From contig JAHRYM010000001.1 in assembly GCA_020622085.1 (NCBI GenBank), forward strand, positions 372,001-436,000: a DNA stretch of 64,000 bases, read 5' to 3'. Both the position numbers and the translations under genes were made by a program. Source of the stretch: Paracoccaceae bacterium. GTDB lineage: Bacteria > Pseudomonadota > Alphaproteobacteria > Rhodobacterales > Rhodobacteraceae. Of this stretch, positions 9,967 to 19,508 are shown piece by piece (positions within the stretch are counted from its first letter, which is position 1; each line of letters begins with the position of its first letter). The notes under the pieces are model-generated. The model saw only the letters and a list, made by a program, of their open reading frames with translations, searched no databases and was not told the origin of the DNA.

Positions 9967-9969
9967 GCT
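9942..9969 (+). promoter_or_regulatory. Candidate sigma-70 promoter before the GFA-family gene
   Basis: TTGCGA (9942-9947), a 16-bp spacer and TAGGCT (9964-9969). It lies at the 3' end of the DUF2585 gene. Confidence 0.35.
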
Positions 9970-10024
9970 CTGACCCATGCCGCGCCCCGGGGGAGGGGCG
10001 GGCACTCAGCGGAGGAAGCATTCG

Positions 10025-10465
10025 ATGTCTGGTGAACTGTCCGGCGGCTGTGCCCATGTCCATGTCAAGGCGTTGCACGGCCCGATCGACAACCACGTGT
10101 GCCACTGCAACGTCTGCAAGGCCGTCACGGGGCAGCAAAGCACTCATGTTGCCTTCTTCAGCCATGCCGATCTTCAGGTCGACCACCCTGAAAGGCTGAA
10201 TCGCCAGCCCTTCAACAAGGACAATCCGAACGGCCCGCTGGAGCTGTGCACCTGCAAGGACTGCGGGGCGGCGATCATGCTGGACGACAAGCAACATCGG
10301 ATCCGCGTCGCGGTGCCGAATGTCATGGGCTATGATGTATCGAGCTTCCCGCAGCCGACCTATCATGCGTTCTGGGATGAATCGAAGGGCTACGCCAAGC
10401 CCAATGATGGCCGTCCGGTTTATGAAGGCCTGCGGCCCGAGTTTGCGATGCCGAAAGGATCCTGA
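10025..10465 (+). CDS. GFA/CENP-V family zinc-binding protein
   Basis: A 146-residue protein with the spaced cysteine pattern of the GFA fold: GGC near residue 9, CHCNVC near 34-39 and CTCKDCG near 81-87. The family was named for a proposed role in S-(hydroxymethyl)glutathione formation, but most members have no proven activity. The start follows agcggaggaagc. It lies within the ribosomal cluster just before rplO, perhaps from its own promoter. Substrate is not predictable. Confidence 0.8.
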   Translation: MSGELSGGCAHVHVKALHGPIDNHVCHCNVCKAVTGQQSTHVAFFSHADLQVDHPERLNRQPFNKDNPNGPLELCTCKDCGAAIMLDDKQHRIRVAVPNVMGYDVSSFPQPTYHAFWDESKGYAKPNDGRPVYEGLRPEFAMPKGS

Positions 10466-10507
10466 GTCTCCGGACCCGCCCGGGGTTCTGCCATTCCGAC
10501 AACGCCC

Positions 10508-10536
10508 TTGATCGGGGTGGCTCCTCCGGCTATACG
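10508..10536 (+). promoter_or_regulatory. Sigma-70 promoter for rplO-secY-adk
   Basis: TTGATC (10508-10513), an exact 17-bp spacer and TATACG (10531-10536). Transcription would begin near 10543 and give a leader of about 90 nt containing a hairpin (ctggcc 10587-10592 with ggccag 10608-10613). Confidence 0.6.
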
Positions 10537-10633
10537 CCGCGGGTGGCGCGTTGCGCGCCGCGAGTCACAACCAAGAAATGCCGTGTCTGGCCGCTCCCGT
10601 CGCTGGGGGCCAGTTCCGGCGAGGAGAAGCGAC

Positions 10634-11110
10634 ATGAAACTGAATGAACTTCGTGACAACGAAGGTGCCGCCCGCAAGAAGAAACGCGTGGCGCGTGGCC
10701 CTGGTTCGGGCAAGGGCAAGACCGCTGGCCGCGGGATCAAGGGCCAGAAATCGCGTTCAGGCGTGGCCATCGGTGGTTACGAAGGCGGCCAGATGCCGCT
10801 CTACCGCCGCCTGCCGAAGCGCGGCTTCAGCAAACCGAACCGCCTGTCCTTCGCGGTGGTGAACCTGGGCATCATCCAGGCCTTCATCGACGCGGGCAAG
10901 CTTGATGGCAAGGCCGAGATCACCGAAGACGCGCTGCTGGCCGCCGGCGTGATCCGCCGCAAGCTGGACGGTGTGCGCGTGCTTGCCAAGGGCGAGCTGA
11001 AGGGTGCGGTCAAGCTTTCGGTGACCGGCGCTTCGAAGTCCGCGATCGGCATTGTCGAGAAGGCGGGCGGGTCGCTGGCGGTCAAGGCTGCCGAGGCCGC
11101 GACCGAATAA
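10634..11110 (+). CDS. rplO: 50S ribosomal protein L15 (uL15)
   Basis: A 158-residue L15 with the Gly/Arg-rich N-terminus typical of the family ([20 protein letters not shown]). It is a late assembly protein. The start [12 protein letters not shown] follows gaggagaagcgac; an upstream in-frame extension to 10508 would run through the promoter and is rejected. Confidence 0.97.
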   Translation: MKLNELRDNEGAARKKKRVARGPGSGKGKTAGRGIKGQKSRSGVAIGGYEGGQMPLYRRLPKRGFSKPNRLSFAVVNLGIIQAFIDAGKLDGKAEITEDALLAAGVIRRKLDGVRVLAKGELKGAVKLSVTGASKSAIGIVEKAGGSLAVKAAEAATE

Positions 11111-11159
11111 GCTTGTGGGCGGCCGCAGTGCCGCTTACATAGTCAGCCAAGTTTTCCCA

Positions 11160-11190
11160 GCGCCGCCGACCGGAAAACGGTAGGCGGCGC
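11160..11190 (+). terminator. Strong hairpin in the rplO-secY spacer
   Basis: An 8-bp outer stem (11160-11167 with 11183-11190) and a 4-bp inner stem accg/cggt around gaaaa, followed by ttctc. It lies 20 nt before the secY start, so it could attenuate secY or hide its ribosome binding site. Confidence 0.45.
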
Positions 11191-11210
11191 TTCTCATGGA
11201 AGAGACAGGA

Positions 11211-12575
<1,365 letters not shown>

Positions 12576-12580
12576 TCACC

Positions 12581-13228
12581 ATGACGAACATCATCCTGTT
12601 GGGACCGCCGGGTGCGGGCAAGGGAACGCAGGCCCGTATTCTGGTGGAACGGCGCGGGATGGTGCAGCTTTCGACCGGGGACATGCTGCGTGCGGCACAG
12701 TCCTCGGGGACCGAGATGGGGCTGAAGGTCGCAGCGGTCATGGCGGCAGGGCAGCTTGTCACGGATGACATCGTGATCGGCCTGATCGAGGAGCAATTGG
12801 CCAAGGGTGGGTCCGGCTTCATCTTCGACGGATTTCCCCGCACGCTGCCGCAGGCAGATGCGCTGGGGGCCCTGCTGGAAGGGCGCGGCGACAGGCTGGA
12901 TGCCGTCATCGAAATGAAGGTCGACCCCGATGCGCTGGTCGCCCGCATCACCGGTCGCTTCACCTGCGGCAACTGCGGCGAGGTTTACCATGACCAGACG
13001 AAGCCCACGGCCAGGCCGGGCGTGTGCGATGTCTGCGGATCGACCGACCTGCGGCGGCGCGCCGACGACAACGAGGAAAGCCTGCGCAAGCGGCTGTTCG
13101 AGTATTACCAGAAGACCTCGCCGCTGATCGGCTATTACTACGCCAAGGGAGCCTTGCGCCCGGTCGACGGCATGGCCGAACCCGAGGTTGTCGCAGCCGA
13201 GATCGCAAAAATTCTCGGGCCCGCTTGA
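12581..13228 (+). CDS. adk: Adenylate kinase with zinc-finger LID
   Basis: A 215-residue long-form enzyme: ATP + AMP to 2 ADP. The P-loop GPPGAGKGT is at residues 8-16 and the AMP-binding STGDMLR follows. The LID domain carries four cysteines (C129, C132, C149, C152) in two CxxC pairs. These should bind a structural metal; the Paracoccus enzyme is a known metal-containing member. The stop codon overlaps a likely promoter for rpsM. Confidence 0.97.
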   Translation: MTNIILLGPPGAGKGTQARILVERRGMVQLSTGDMLRAAQSSGTEMGLKVAAVMAAGQLVTDDIVIGLIEEQLAKGGSGFIFDGFPRTLPQADALGALLEGRGDRLDAVIEMKVDPDALVARITGRFTCGNCGEVYHDQTKPTARPGVCDVCGSTDLRRRADDNEESLRKRLFEYYQKTSPLIGYYYAKGALRPVDGMAEPEVVAAEIAKILGPA

Positions 13229-13253
13229 CGCCGGGGGCGGAAGCGCCTATCCG
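13225..13253 (+). promoter_or_regulatory. Sigma-70 promoter for rpsM-rpsK-rpoA-rplQ
   Basis: TTGACG (13225-13230), a 17-bp spacer and TATCCG (13248-13253), overlapping the adk stop. The transcript would have a leader of about 130 nt. Confidence 0.55.
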
Positions 13254-13354
13254 CAACTGTCTCATCCGAGAATCGCCGCAGTCAGCGGGCATTTGCCGGT
13301 TGCCTTCGCGGAGACCGCTGGATCGGCGCCCTGCGCCGGTCTGTTGTGAAAAAA

Positions 13355-13374
13355 GGTTCCGGCATTACGGAACC
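13355..13374 (+). promoter_or_regulatory. Hairpin just upstream of the rpsM ribosome binding site
   Basis: A perfect 7-bp stem ggttccg/cggaacc with a 6-nt loop, 18 nt before the rpsM GTG. The position suits translational control of the alpha operon. The E. coli S4-binding pseudoknot is not recognisable. Confidence 0.4.
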
Positions 13375-13392
13375 GCAACGAAAGGAAACGAC

Positions 13393-13761
13393 GTGGCACG
13401 TATTGCTGGCGTCAACATCCCGACCGCGAAACGGGTGCCTATTTCGCTCCAGTATATCCACGGCATCGGGCCGATGTTCGCAGAACAGATCTGCGAAGCC
13501 GTCGGCATCGACCGCGCCCGTCGCGTCAATGAACTGACCGACGCCGAAGTTCTGGCGATCCGTGAATTCATCGACGCGAACTTCACTGTCGAAGGCGACC
13601 TGCGCCGTGAAGTCTCGATGAACATCAAGCGCCTGATGGACCTTGGCTGCTATCGCGGCCTGCGTCATCGTCGCAACCTGCCCGTCCGCGGCCAGCGGAC
13701 CCACACCAACGCCCGCACCCGCAAGGGCCCGGCGAAGCCGATCGCCGGCAAGAAGAAGTAA
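13393..13761 (+). CDS. rpsM: 30S ribosomal protein S13 (uS13), GTG start
   Basis: A 122-residue S13 that contacts the P-site tRNA and bridges the subunits. The start is GTG 13393, giving [19 protein letters not shown], preceded by gaaaggaaac. The C-terminal [20 protein letters not shown] signature is intact. The rare start codon and the hairpin upstream may limit initiation. Confidence 0.96.
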   Translation: MARIAGVNIPTAKRVPISLQYIHGIGPMFAEQICEAVGIDRARRVNELTDAEVLAIREFIDANFTVEGDLRREVSMNIKRLMDLGCYRGLRHRRNLPVRGQRTHTNARTRKGPAKPIAGKKK

Positions 13762-13776
13762 GGGGAGGGTTCCGAT

Positions 13777-14166
13777 ATGGCACGCGACAAGACCCGTATG
13801 AAGAAAAAGGAACGCAAGAACATCGCCGCCGGCGTTGCTCATGTGAACTCGTCCTTCAACAACACCAAGATCCTGATCTCGGACGTTCAGGGCAACGCGA
13901 TTGCATGGTCGTCTTCGGGCACCATGGGCTTCAAGGGTTCGCGCAAGTCGACCCCTTATGCCGCCCAGATGGCCGCCGAAGACGCGGGCCGCAAGGCGCA
14001 GGAACATGGCGTGAAGACGCTGGAAGTCGAAGTGCAGGGCCCCGGTTCGGGTCGCGAATCGGCGCTGCGTGCGCTGGCCGCCGTCGGCTTCAACATCACG
14101 TCGATCCGTGACGTGACGCCGATCGCCCACAACGGCTGCCGCCCGCCGAAACGCCGCCGGGTCTGA
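13777..14166 (+). CDS. rpsK: 30S ribosomal protein S11 (uS11)
   Basis: A 129-residue S11 of the platform region, near the Shine-Dalgarno duplex. The motif [37 protein letters not shown] is complete. It lies 15 nt after rpsM. Confidence 0.97.
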   Translation: MARDKTRMKKKERKNIAAGVAHVNSSFNNTKILISDVQGNAIAWSSSGTMGFKGSRKSTPYAAQMAAEDAGRKAQEHGVKTLEVEVQGPGSGRESALRALAAVGFNITSIRDVTPIAHNGCRPPKRRRV

Positions 14167-14182
14167 GACCAATTGCAGCGAT

Positions 14183-14223
14183 CGGGCCGTGCGGATTCCC
14201 GCGGCCCGGTCGCGTTCGTTTTT
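14183..14223 (+). terminator. Stem-loop with T-rich tail between rpsK and rpoA
   Basis: The 6-bp stem cgggcc/ggcccg (14183-14188 with 14203-14208) continues as gcgg/ccgc after a 2-nt bulge; a T-rich stretch (ttcgttttta) follows near 14215-14224. Partial termination here would set the S11 to RpoA ratio. Confidence 0.5.
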
Positions 14224-14282
14224 ATCCTCGGGAGTTTCCGGATGTCGGACATGGGCCGGGAACAGGTATGGAGGCAGATCGC

Positions 14283-15299
14283 ATGATCCACAAGAACTGG
14301 GCCGAGCTCATCAAGCCGCAGCAGCTTGACGTGAGGGCCGGCAATGATCCCGCGCGTCAGGCCACCGTCGTCGCCGAACCGCTGGATCGCGGCTTCGGCC
14401 TGACGCTGGGCAATGCCCTGCGGCGCGTGCTGATGTCGTCGCTGCAAGGCGCGGCCATCACCAGCGTGCAGATCGACAATGTCCTGCATGAATTCTCGTC
14501 CGTCGCCGGGGTGCGCGAAGATGTCACCGACATCGTGCTGAACCTCAAGGGCGTCGCGCTGAAGATGGAAGTCGATGGGCCGAAGCGCCTGTCGATCTCG
14601 GCCAAGGGGCCGGGCATCGTGACCGCCGGCGACATTTCCGAATCGAACGGCATCGAGGTTCTGAACAAGGACCATGTGATCTGCCATCTGGACGACGGCG
14701 CCGATCTGTTCATGGAACTGACGGTCAGCACCGGCAAGGGTTATGTGGCGGCCGACAAGAACCGCCCCGAAGACGCGCCCATCGGCCTGATCCCGATCGA
14801 CGCGATCTATTCGCCGGTCAAGAAGGTCAGCTACGAAGTGCAGCCCACGCGCGAGGGCCAGGTGCTGGACTATGACAAGCTGACGATGAAGATCGAAACC
14901 GACGGCTCGCTGACGCCGGAAGACGCGGTGGCCTATGCGGCACGCATCCTTCAGGACCAGCTGTCCATCTTCGTCAACTTCGACGAACCGGAATCGGCGC
15001 TGAAGCAAGATGCGGAAGACGGGCTGGAATTCAACCCGCTGCTTCTCAAGAAGGTCGACGAGCTGGAGCTTTCGGTCCGTTCGGCCAACTGCCTGAAGAA
15101 CGACAATATCGTTTATATCGGCGACCTGATCCAGAAGACCGAAGCCGAGATGCTGCGCACCCCGAACTTCGGACGCAAGTCGCTGAACGAGATCAAGGAA
15201 GTGCTGTCGGGCATGGGGCTGCACCTTGGCATGGATGTCGAGGATTGGCCGCCAGAGAACATCGAAGACCTGGCCAAGCGTTTCGAAGACCAGTTCTGA
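14283..15299 (+). CDS. rpoA: DNA-directed RNA polymerase subunit alpha
   Basis: A 338-residue alpha subunit. The N-terminal dimerisation domain contains [24 protein letters not shown] (near 30-55); the C-terminal domain with [30 protein letters not shown] binds UP-element DNA and activators. The start [13 protein letters not shown] is chosen over an ATG five codons earlier. Confidence 0.98.
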   Translation: MIHKNWAELIKPQQLDVRAGNDPARQATVVAEPLDRGFGLTLGNALRRVLMSSLQGAAITSVQIDNVLHEFSSVAGVREDVTDIVLNLKGVALKMEVDGPKRLSISAKGPGIVTAGDISESNGIEVLNKDHVICHLDDGADLFMELTVSTGKGYVAADKNRPEDAPIGLIPIDAIYSPVKKVSYEVQPTREGQVLDYDKLTMKIETDGSLTPEDAVAYAARILQDQLSIFVNFDEPESALKQDAEDGLEFNPLLLKKVDELELSVRSANCLKNDNIVYIGDLIQKTEAEMLRTPNFGRKSLNEIKEVLSGMGLHLGMDVEDWPPENIEDLAKRFEDQF

Positions 15300-15310
15300 T
15301 TTTTAGGGCA

Positions 15311-15329
15311 GGCGGGGGGCGACCCCGCC
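15311..15329 (+). terminator. GC hairpin between rpoA and rplQ
   Basis: A 7-bp stem ggcgggg/ccccgcc with a 5-nt loop and no T-run. It may be a stability or processing element. Confidence 0.35.
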
Positions 15330-15414
15330 CGCCAGACGACCGGGCATCCTGCCCCACCAAGGAGAGGGCCAGCCCACCGGCCCCGGACAAAGCAAAACCC
15401 GAAGGAGAAACACC

Positions 15415-15831
15415 ATGAACCACGGAGCCGGCTATCGCCGCCTGAACCGTACCCACGAGCACCGCAAGGCGCTGTTCGCCAACATGGCCGGATCGCTGAT
15501 CGAGCATGAGCAGATCAAGACGACCCTGCCGAAGGCGAAGGAACTGCGCCCGATCGTCGAAAAGCTGATCACGCTTGCGAAGCGCGGCGACCTGCACGCC
15601 CGCCGCCAGGCCGATTCGCAGCTGAAGCAGGATATCCACGTCAAGAAACTGTTCGACGTGCTGGGCGCCCGCTACAAGGACCGCCAGGGCGGCTACGTCC
15701 GCATCCTGAAGGCCGGCTTCCGTTATGGCGACATGGCGCCGATGGCGATCATCGAGCTGGTCGACCGCGATCCTTCGGCCAAGGGCGCCGCCGACAAGGC
15801 TCGCCTTGAAGCAGAAGCCGCCAACGACTGA
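15415..15831 (+). CDS. rplQ: 50S ribosomal protein L17 (bL17)
   Basis: A 138-residue L17 starting [20 protein letters not shown], last gene of the alpha operon. It has the usual [24 protein letters not shown]-like core, with the residues [16 protein letters not shown] visible. A strong terminator follows 24 nt after the stop. Confidence 0.97.
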   Translation: MNHGAGYRRLNRTHEHRKALFANMAGSLIEHEQIKTTLPKAKELRPIVEKLITLAKRGDLHARRQADSQLKQDIHVKKLFDVLGARYKDRQGGYVRILKAGFRYGDMAPMAIIELVDRDPSAKGAADKARLEAEAAND

Positions 15832-15855
15832 GATCGTCCACAGGCCGAACATTCG

Positions 15856-15885
15856 AACCCCGCCGCAGCGTCGGCGGGGTTTTTT
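15856..15885 (+). terminator. Rho-independent terminator of the ribosomal cluster
   Basis: A 10-bp stem (15856-15865 with 15872-15881), loop cagcgt and six Ts (15880-15885). Confidence 0.9.
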
Positions 15886-16152
15886 CATGTTCTGGCCGTT
15901 TTGCCATGCCAGTGCTACAGGTGGCAGACGTGGGCACGGCGATATCGCGGCGGTTGTCGAAGCGATGGCGGTGTCTGGCTCATGCCCGGAGGCTCTCGTG
16001 GATGGAGAGATGTGCGACAGACAGCAACGCGGCCACATGCGCGAAAATATCGCAGCCCCGGTTACGTATTTTCAGGAGACACCCGGCATAATTCCGTATG
16101 AGATTGCACAATTTCCGGTTGACCCCTCCTAAAACTGATTATCAATAAAGAC
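15886..16152 (+). promoter_or_regulatory. luxR upstream region
   Basis: The 267 bases hold no convincing gene. A candidate -35 TTGACC (16119-16124) lies 17 bp from TCAATA, or 15 bp from TATCAA, just before the luxR start. The last 70 bases are clearly richer in A+T. I see no clean lux box. Confidence 0.3.
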
Positions 16153-16761
16153 ATGTTCGAAAAGACAAACTTTGATAAAGAACTCAAGCAGCTCGACGCA
16201 CTGGCCCCGAAGGGCTACTTTGTCGGGCTGCACATCCGTTTTACATCACCGCTGATGTCCTTCCAGACCTATGATCCGGTCTGGACCGACCATTACACCA
16301 ACAACGGCTATGTCCTGCGCGATCCGATGACCGCCTGGGGGTTCTCGACCACCGGCTGGATCCGCTGGAGCGACCCGCGCCTTCCCGATCCGTTCGGCCT
16401 GTTCGACGAAGCGGCGAGCTTCGGGCTGCGCTATGGGGTGACGTTTTCCTGTGGGCCGATCGCCTCGCGGACCATCTCGAGCATCGCGCGCGACGACAGG
16501 GAGTTCAACGACGACGAAATCCGTGCCGCAGAGCGAATCGTGCATCAACTGCATGACATGACCGAAACCCCCGACCTGACCAAGGCGCAGGTCGAGGCGT
16601 TGAAATGCATCGCGGCCGGAGAACGCCACGCGGCGGCTGCGAATCGGCTGGGCATTTCGGAAAGTGCGCTCAAGGCGCGGCTGAACTCGGCGCGAGTGCG
16701 ACTGATGGCACGGACAACGGCCGAAGCAATACAGCGGGCAAAGGATTACCGGTTCATTTGA
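16153..16761 (+). CDS. LuxR-family autoinducer-binding transcriptional regulator
   Basis: A 202-residue regulator. The N-terminal autoinducer domain has the family residues: W44, Y48, D57-P58 and W62, then the GLRYGVTFSCGP stretch near 91-102. The C-terminal helix-turn-helix starts near residue 142 (LTKAQVEALKCIAAG, LGISESALKARL). It is paired with the luxI-type gene 61 nt downstream in the same direction, the order of gtaR-gtaI in Rhodobacter capsulatus. The ribosome binding site is weak (aaag), so translation may be low or nearly leaderless. Signal and targets cannot be read from sequence. Confidence 0.9.
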   Translation: MFEKTNFDKELKQLDALAPKGYFVGLHIRFTSPLMSFQTYDPVWTDHYTNNGYVLRDPMTAWGFSTTGWIRWSDPRLPDPFGLFDEAASFGLRYGVTFSCGPIASRTISSIARDDREFNDDEIRAAERIVHQLHDMTETPDLTKAQVEALKCIAAGERHAAAANRLGISESALKARLNSARVRLMARTTAEAIQRAKDYRFI

Positions 16762-16770
16762 CGAGTGACA

Positions 16771-16789
16771 CTGCCTTTGGGTGGGGCAG
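16771..16789 (+). promoter_or_regulatory. Inverted repeat before luxI (possible LuxR site)
   Basis: ctgcc (16771-16775) and ggcag (16785-16789) spaced by 9 bases, total 19 bp, similar in size to lux boxes but with short arms. It lies 33 nt before the luxI start. Confidence 0.3.
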
Positions 16790-16822
16790 GTAAGAAACGG
16801 GGACGAGACATGAGGGGCAGAC

Positions 16823-17413
16823 ATGTTCGCAACAACACTTTCATTCGAGAATCTTCATAACCACGGAGAGCTTTTCGCAAACATGCTTCGCGCGCGGCGA
16901 GAGACGTTCATCGTCCGCGCGCAATGGGATCTTCCCGAAGCGAACGGCATGGAATACGACCAGTATGACACTCCGGCCAGTCGCTGGGTTGTCGTGCATG
17001 ACGAGACCGGCCATGTGCTGGCATCGAACCGACTGACGCCCACGACGGCGAAATGCGGGATCTACAGCTACATGATCCGTGACGCGCAGCGCGGACTGCT
17101 GGACACGATCCCGTCGAACCTGCTTTACGACGAAGCGCCCGTGGCAGACGACATCTGGGAAAGTTCGCGCCTGTTTGTCGCACACGATGTGCCCGCCGGG
17201 ATCCGCCGCAAGGTTCATGCGCGCCTGATCAAGGAAATCGCAACCGCCTCGCGAGGGTTTGGCGCGCGGATCTGCCTGACGCTTTTGGCGGCGAACTGGC
17301 CGCGCTGGGCGGGGCGGGTCGGCGTGGACATGACGGCGATGGGTCCGGTCATGGTAATCGACGGGATCGAGAACCAGGTCGTCGCCATGAACTTCGCCAA
17401 GCAGTTCCACTAG
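16823..17413 (+). CDS. Acyl-homoserine-lactone synthase (LuxI family)
   Basis: A 196-residue enzyme making N-acyl-homoserine lactone from S-adenosylmethionine and acyl carrier protein (or CoA). All invariant LuxI residues line up with correct spacing: R25, F29, W35, D46, D49, R70, E113 and R116. The acyl-binding C-terminal half does not let me predict chain length. The start follows gagggg. A terminator follows, so luxR and luxI form a self-contained unit. Confidence 0.93.
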   Translation: MFATTLSFENLHNHGELFANMLRARRETFIVRAQWDLPEANGMEYDQYDTPASRWVVVHDETGHVLASNRLTPTTAKCGIYSYMIRDAQRGLLDTIPSNLLYDEAPVADDIWESSRLFVAHDVPAGIRRKVHARLIKEIATASRGFGARICLTLLAANWPRWAGRVGVDMTAMGPVMVIDGIENQVVAMNFAKQFH

Positions 17414-17426
17414 CGCCGGCACCCTC

Positions 17427-17449
17427 GGGCCACCCGGCGGGTGGCCCTT
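17427..17449 (+). terminator. Hairpin after luxI
   Basis: A perfect 9-bp stem (17427-17435 with 17439-17447), 3-nt loop, then ttcc. Confidence 0.5.
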
Positions 17450-17482
17450 CCATCGCCCGTGCCAAGGCGTTAGCTTGCGCGG

Positions 17483-18790
17483 ATGGCCGACCTTTTCGAT
17501 CAGTCCGAACCGAAAAATCCCGGTGGCCCGCGGCCGCTGGCCGATCGGATTCGCCCCGCGACCCTTGGCGAAGTCATCGGTCAGGAACATGTTCTTGGCC
17601 CCGAAGGCCCCTTGGGCGCCATGCTCGCTTCGGGGACTCTCACATCGCTGATCCTCTGGGGGCCGCCCGGCGTCGGCAAGACCACCATCGCGCGGCTTCT
17701 GGCGCATGAAACCGACCTGAGTTTTGTTCAGATCAGCGCCATCTTTTCGGGCGTGCCGGAGCTGCGCAAGGTGTTCGAGGCTGCGCGCCTGCGCCGGGGG
17801 CAGGGTGGTGGCACGCTCTTGTTCGTTGACGAGATCCACCGATTCAACAAGGCGCAGCAGGACAGTTTTCTGCCGCACATGGAGGATGGCACGATCCTTC
17901 TGGTTGGCGCGACGACGGAAAATCCCTCGTTCGAACTGAACGCAGCCCTTCTCAGCCGCGCGCAGGTGATCGTGCTGCAACGACTGTCGCTGGCCGATCT
18001 GGAACGGCTGGCGCAGCGGGCGGAAAAGGCGTTGGGACGGGCCCTGCCGCTGACAGGGGCGGCGCGCGAACAATTGCTGGAAATGGCCGATGGCGACGGC
18101 CGGGCGCTCTTGAACCTGATCGAGCAGGCCTCGGGCTGGAAGCTGACCGCGCCGCTGACCCCCGAGGGGCTGGGAACCCGGCTGATGCGGCGGGCGGCGA
18201 AATACGACAAGTCGGGGGACGAGCACTACAACCTGATTTCGGCGCTGCACAAGTCGGTGCGCGGGTCCGACCCCGACGCGGCGCTTTACTGGTATGCGCG
18301 GATGCTGGAAGGCGGCGAGGATCCCCGCTTCCTTGCCCGGCGCCTCACGCGGATGGCGGTCGAGGATATCGGCCTTGGCGATCCGCAGGCGCAGGCCTTT
18401 TGTCTGGATGCCTGGAACACCTATGAGCGGCTGGGCAGCCCCGAAGGAGAGCTCGCGCTGGCGCAGGCCGTGATCTATCTGGCGCTGGCTCCGAAGTCGA
18501 ACGCGGGATACGTCGCCTACAAGGCCGCGCGCGAGGCCGCCCGGCGGACCGGATCTGAACCGCCGCCGCGGCATATTCTCAACGCGCCGACCCGGATGAT
18601 GAAAGAGCAGGGCTACGGCGAAGGCTATGCCTATGACCACGATGCCGACGACGGATTTTCGGGCCAGAACTATTTCCCCGACGGCATGAAGCGCCCGGTC
18701 CTGTATCAGCCGGTCGAGCGTGGCTTTGAACGTGAGTTGAAGAAGCGCGTGGAATGGTTCGCCCGCTTGCGCGAAAAGCGCGGCGGTTGA
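17483..18790 (+). CDS. rarA: Replication-associated recombination protein A (RarA/MgsA), AAA+ ATPase
   Basis: A 435-residue clamp-loader-related ATPase that acts at stalled forks. Walker A GPPGVGKTT is near residues 60-68, Walker B FVDEIHRFNKAQQD near 113-126, and sensor ATTENPSFELN near 137-147. The C-terminal tetramerisation region with SVRGSDPDAALYWYARML is complete. The usual length is 420-450. The ribosome binding site is poor. Confidence 0.95.
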   Translation: MADLFDQSEPKNPGGPRPLADRIRPATLGEVIGQEHVLGPEGPLGAMLASGTLTSLILWGPPGVGKTTIARLLAHETDLSFVQISAIFSGVPELRKVFEAARLRRGQGGGTLLFVDEIHRFNKAQQDSFLPHMEDGTILLVGATTENPSFELNAALLSRAQVIVLQRLSLADLERLAQRAEKALGRALPLTGAAREQLLEMADGDGRALLNLIEQASGWKLTAPLTPEGLGTRLMRRAAKYDKSGDEHYNLISALHKSVRGSDPDAALYWYARMLEGGEDPRFLARRLTRMAVEDIGLGDPQAQAFCLDAWNTYERLGSPEGELALAQAVIYLALAPKSNAGYVAYKAAREAARRTGSEPPPRHILNAPTRMMKEQGYGEGYAYDHDADDGFSGQNYFPDGMKRPVLYQPVERGFERELKKRVEWFARLREKRGG

Positions 18791-18938
18791 AATCCGGTAA
18801 CTTATCCCCAAGAAACTGCTTTACAGATTTGCGCTTTGCTTCCACCATATATTGTGTGGAAAATGCAGGTGTGTGCCGTGTCTGGTTTGGGCAGACCAGT
18901 CATTGGCGCGTCAGGTCCGTTGCGGACAAGGGGGCGAT

Positions 18939-19442
18939 ATGGCGCTGTCGGAACTGTTCCTGGATCAGGGCGACATCCATCCGATCGACGTTGTCGAGTC
19001 GCTGGCCGAACATAACGAATGGGATTTCGACCGCGTCACCGACGATCAGATTGCCATGTCGGTTCAAGGCCAGTGGCGGACCTATTCGATCACGCTGGCT
19101 TGGTGCGCGCGCGAAGAGACGCTGCGGCTGATCTGCACCTTCGAGATGGAGCCGCCCGAGGACCGCATTGCCGCGCTTTACGAACTGCTGAGCCGCGCCA
19201 ATGACATGGTCTGGACCGGTGCCTTCACCTGGTGGAGCGAACAGAAGCTGATGGCCTGGCGCTATGGCCTCTTGCTGTCGGGGGGCCAGATTGCGGCACC
19301 CGAACAGGTGGACCGGTTGATCAGCGGTGCGGTTACGGCGGCGGAACGGTTCTACCCGGCCTTTCAGCTGGCGACCTGGGGCCGGGAAACGGCCGAGCGT
19401 GCTTTGGGCGTGGCGCTAAGTGACTGCTACGGCCGCGCCTGA
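18939..19442 (+). CDS. YbjN domain-containing protein
   Basis: A 167-residue soluble protein resembling the YbjN/type III chaperone-like fold: an N-terminal region with WRTYSITLAWCAREETLRLICTF-like strands followed by the helix PEDRIAALYELLSRANDMVW. The molecular role in this family is unresolved; E. coli YbjN affects motility and stress responses when overproduced. The start at 18939 follows caagggggc; an upstream Cys-rich frame is rejected. Confidence 0.8.
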   Translation: MALSELFLDQGDIHPIDVVESLAEHNEWDFDRVTDDQIAMSVQGQWRTYSITLAWCAREETLRLICTFEMEPPEDRIAALYELLSRANDMVWTGAFTWWSEQKLMAWRYGLLLSGGQIAAPEQVDRLISGAVTAAERFYPAFQLATWGRETAERALGVALSDCYGRA

Positions 19443-19508
19443 GGCCGGAAGCCCTTTCCCTTTCCGGGGCGCCGGCTAATCTCTGCCGTCAGACAACGGA
19501 GGGATTTC

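Noticed and set aside
15886-16152. Small open frames and possible RNA gene before luxR
   Set aside because: No tRNA-like fold, no ribosome binding site and no family; treated as regulatory DNA.
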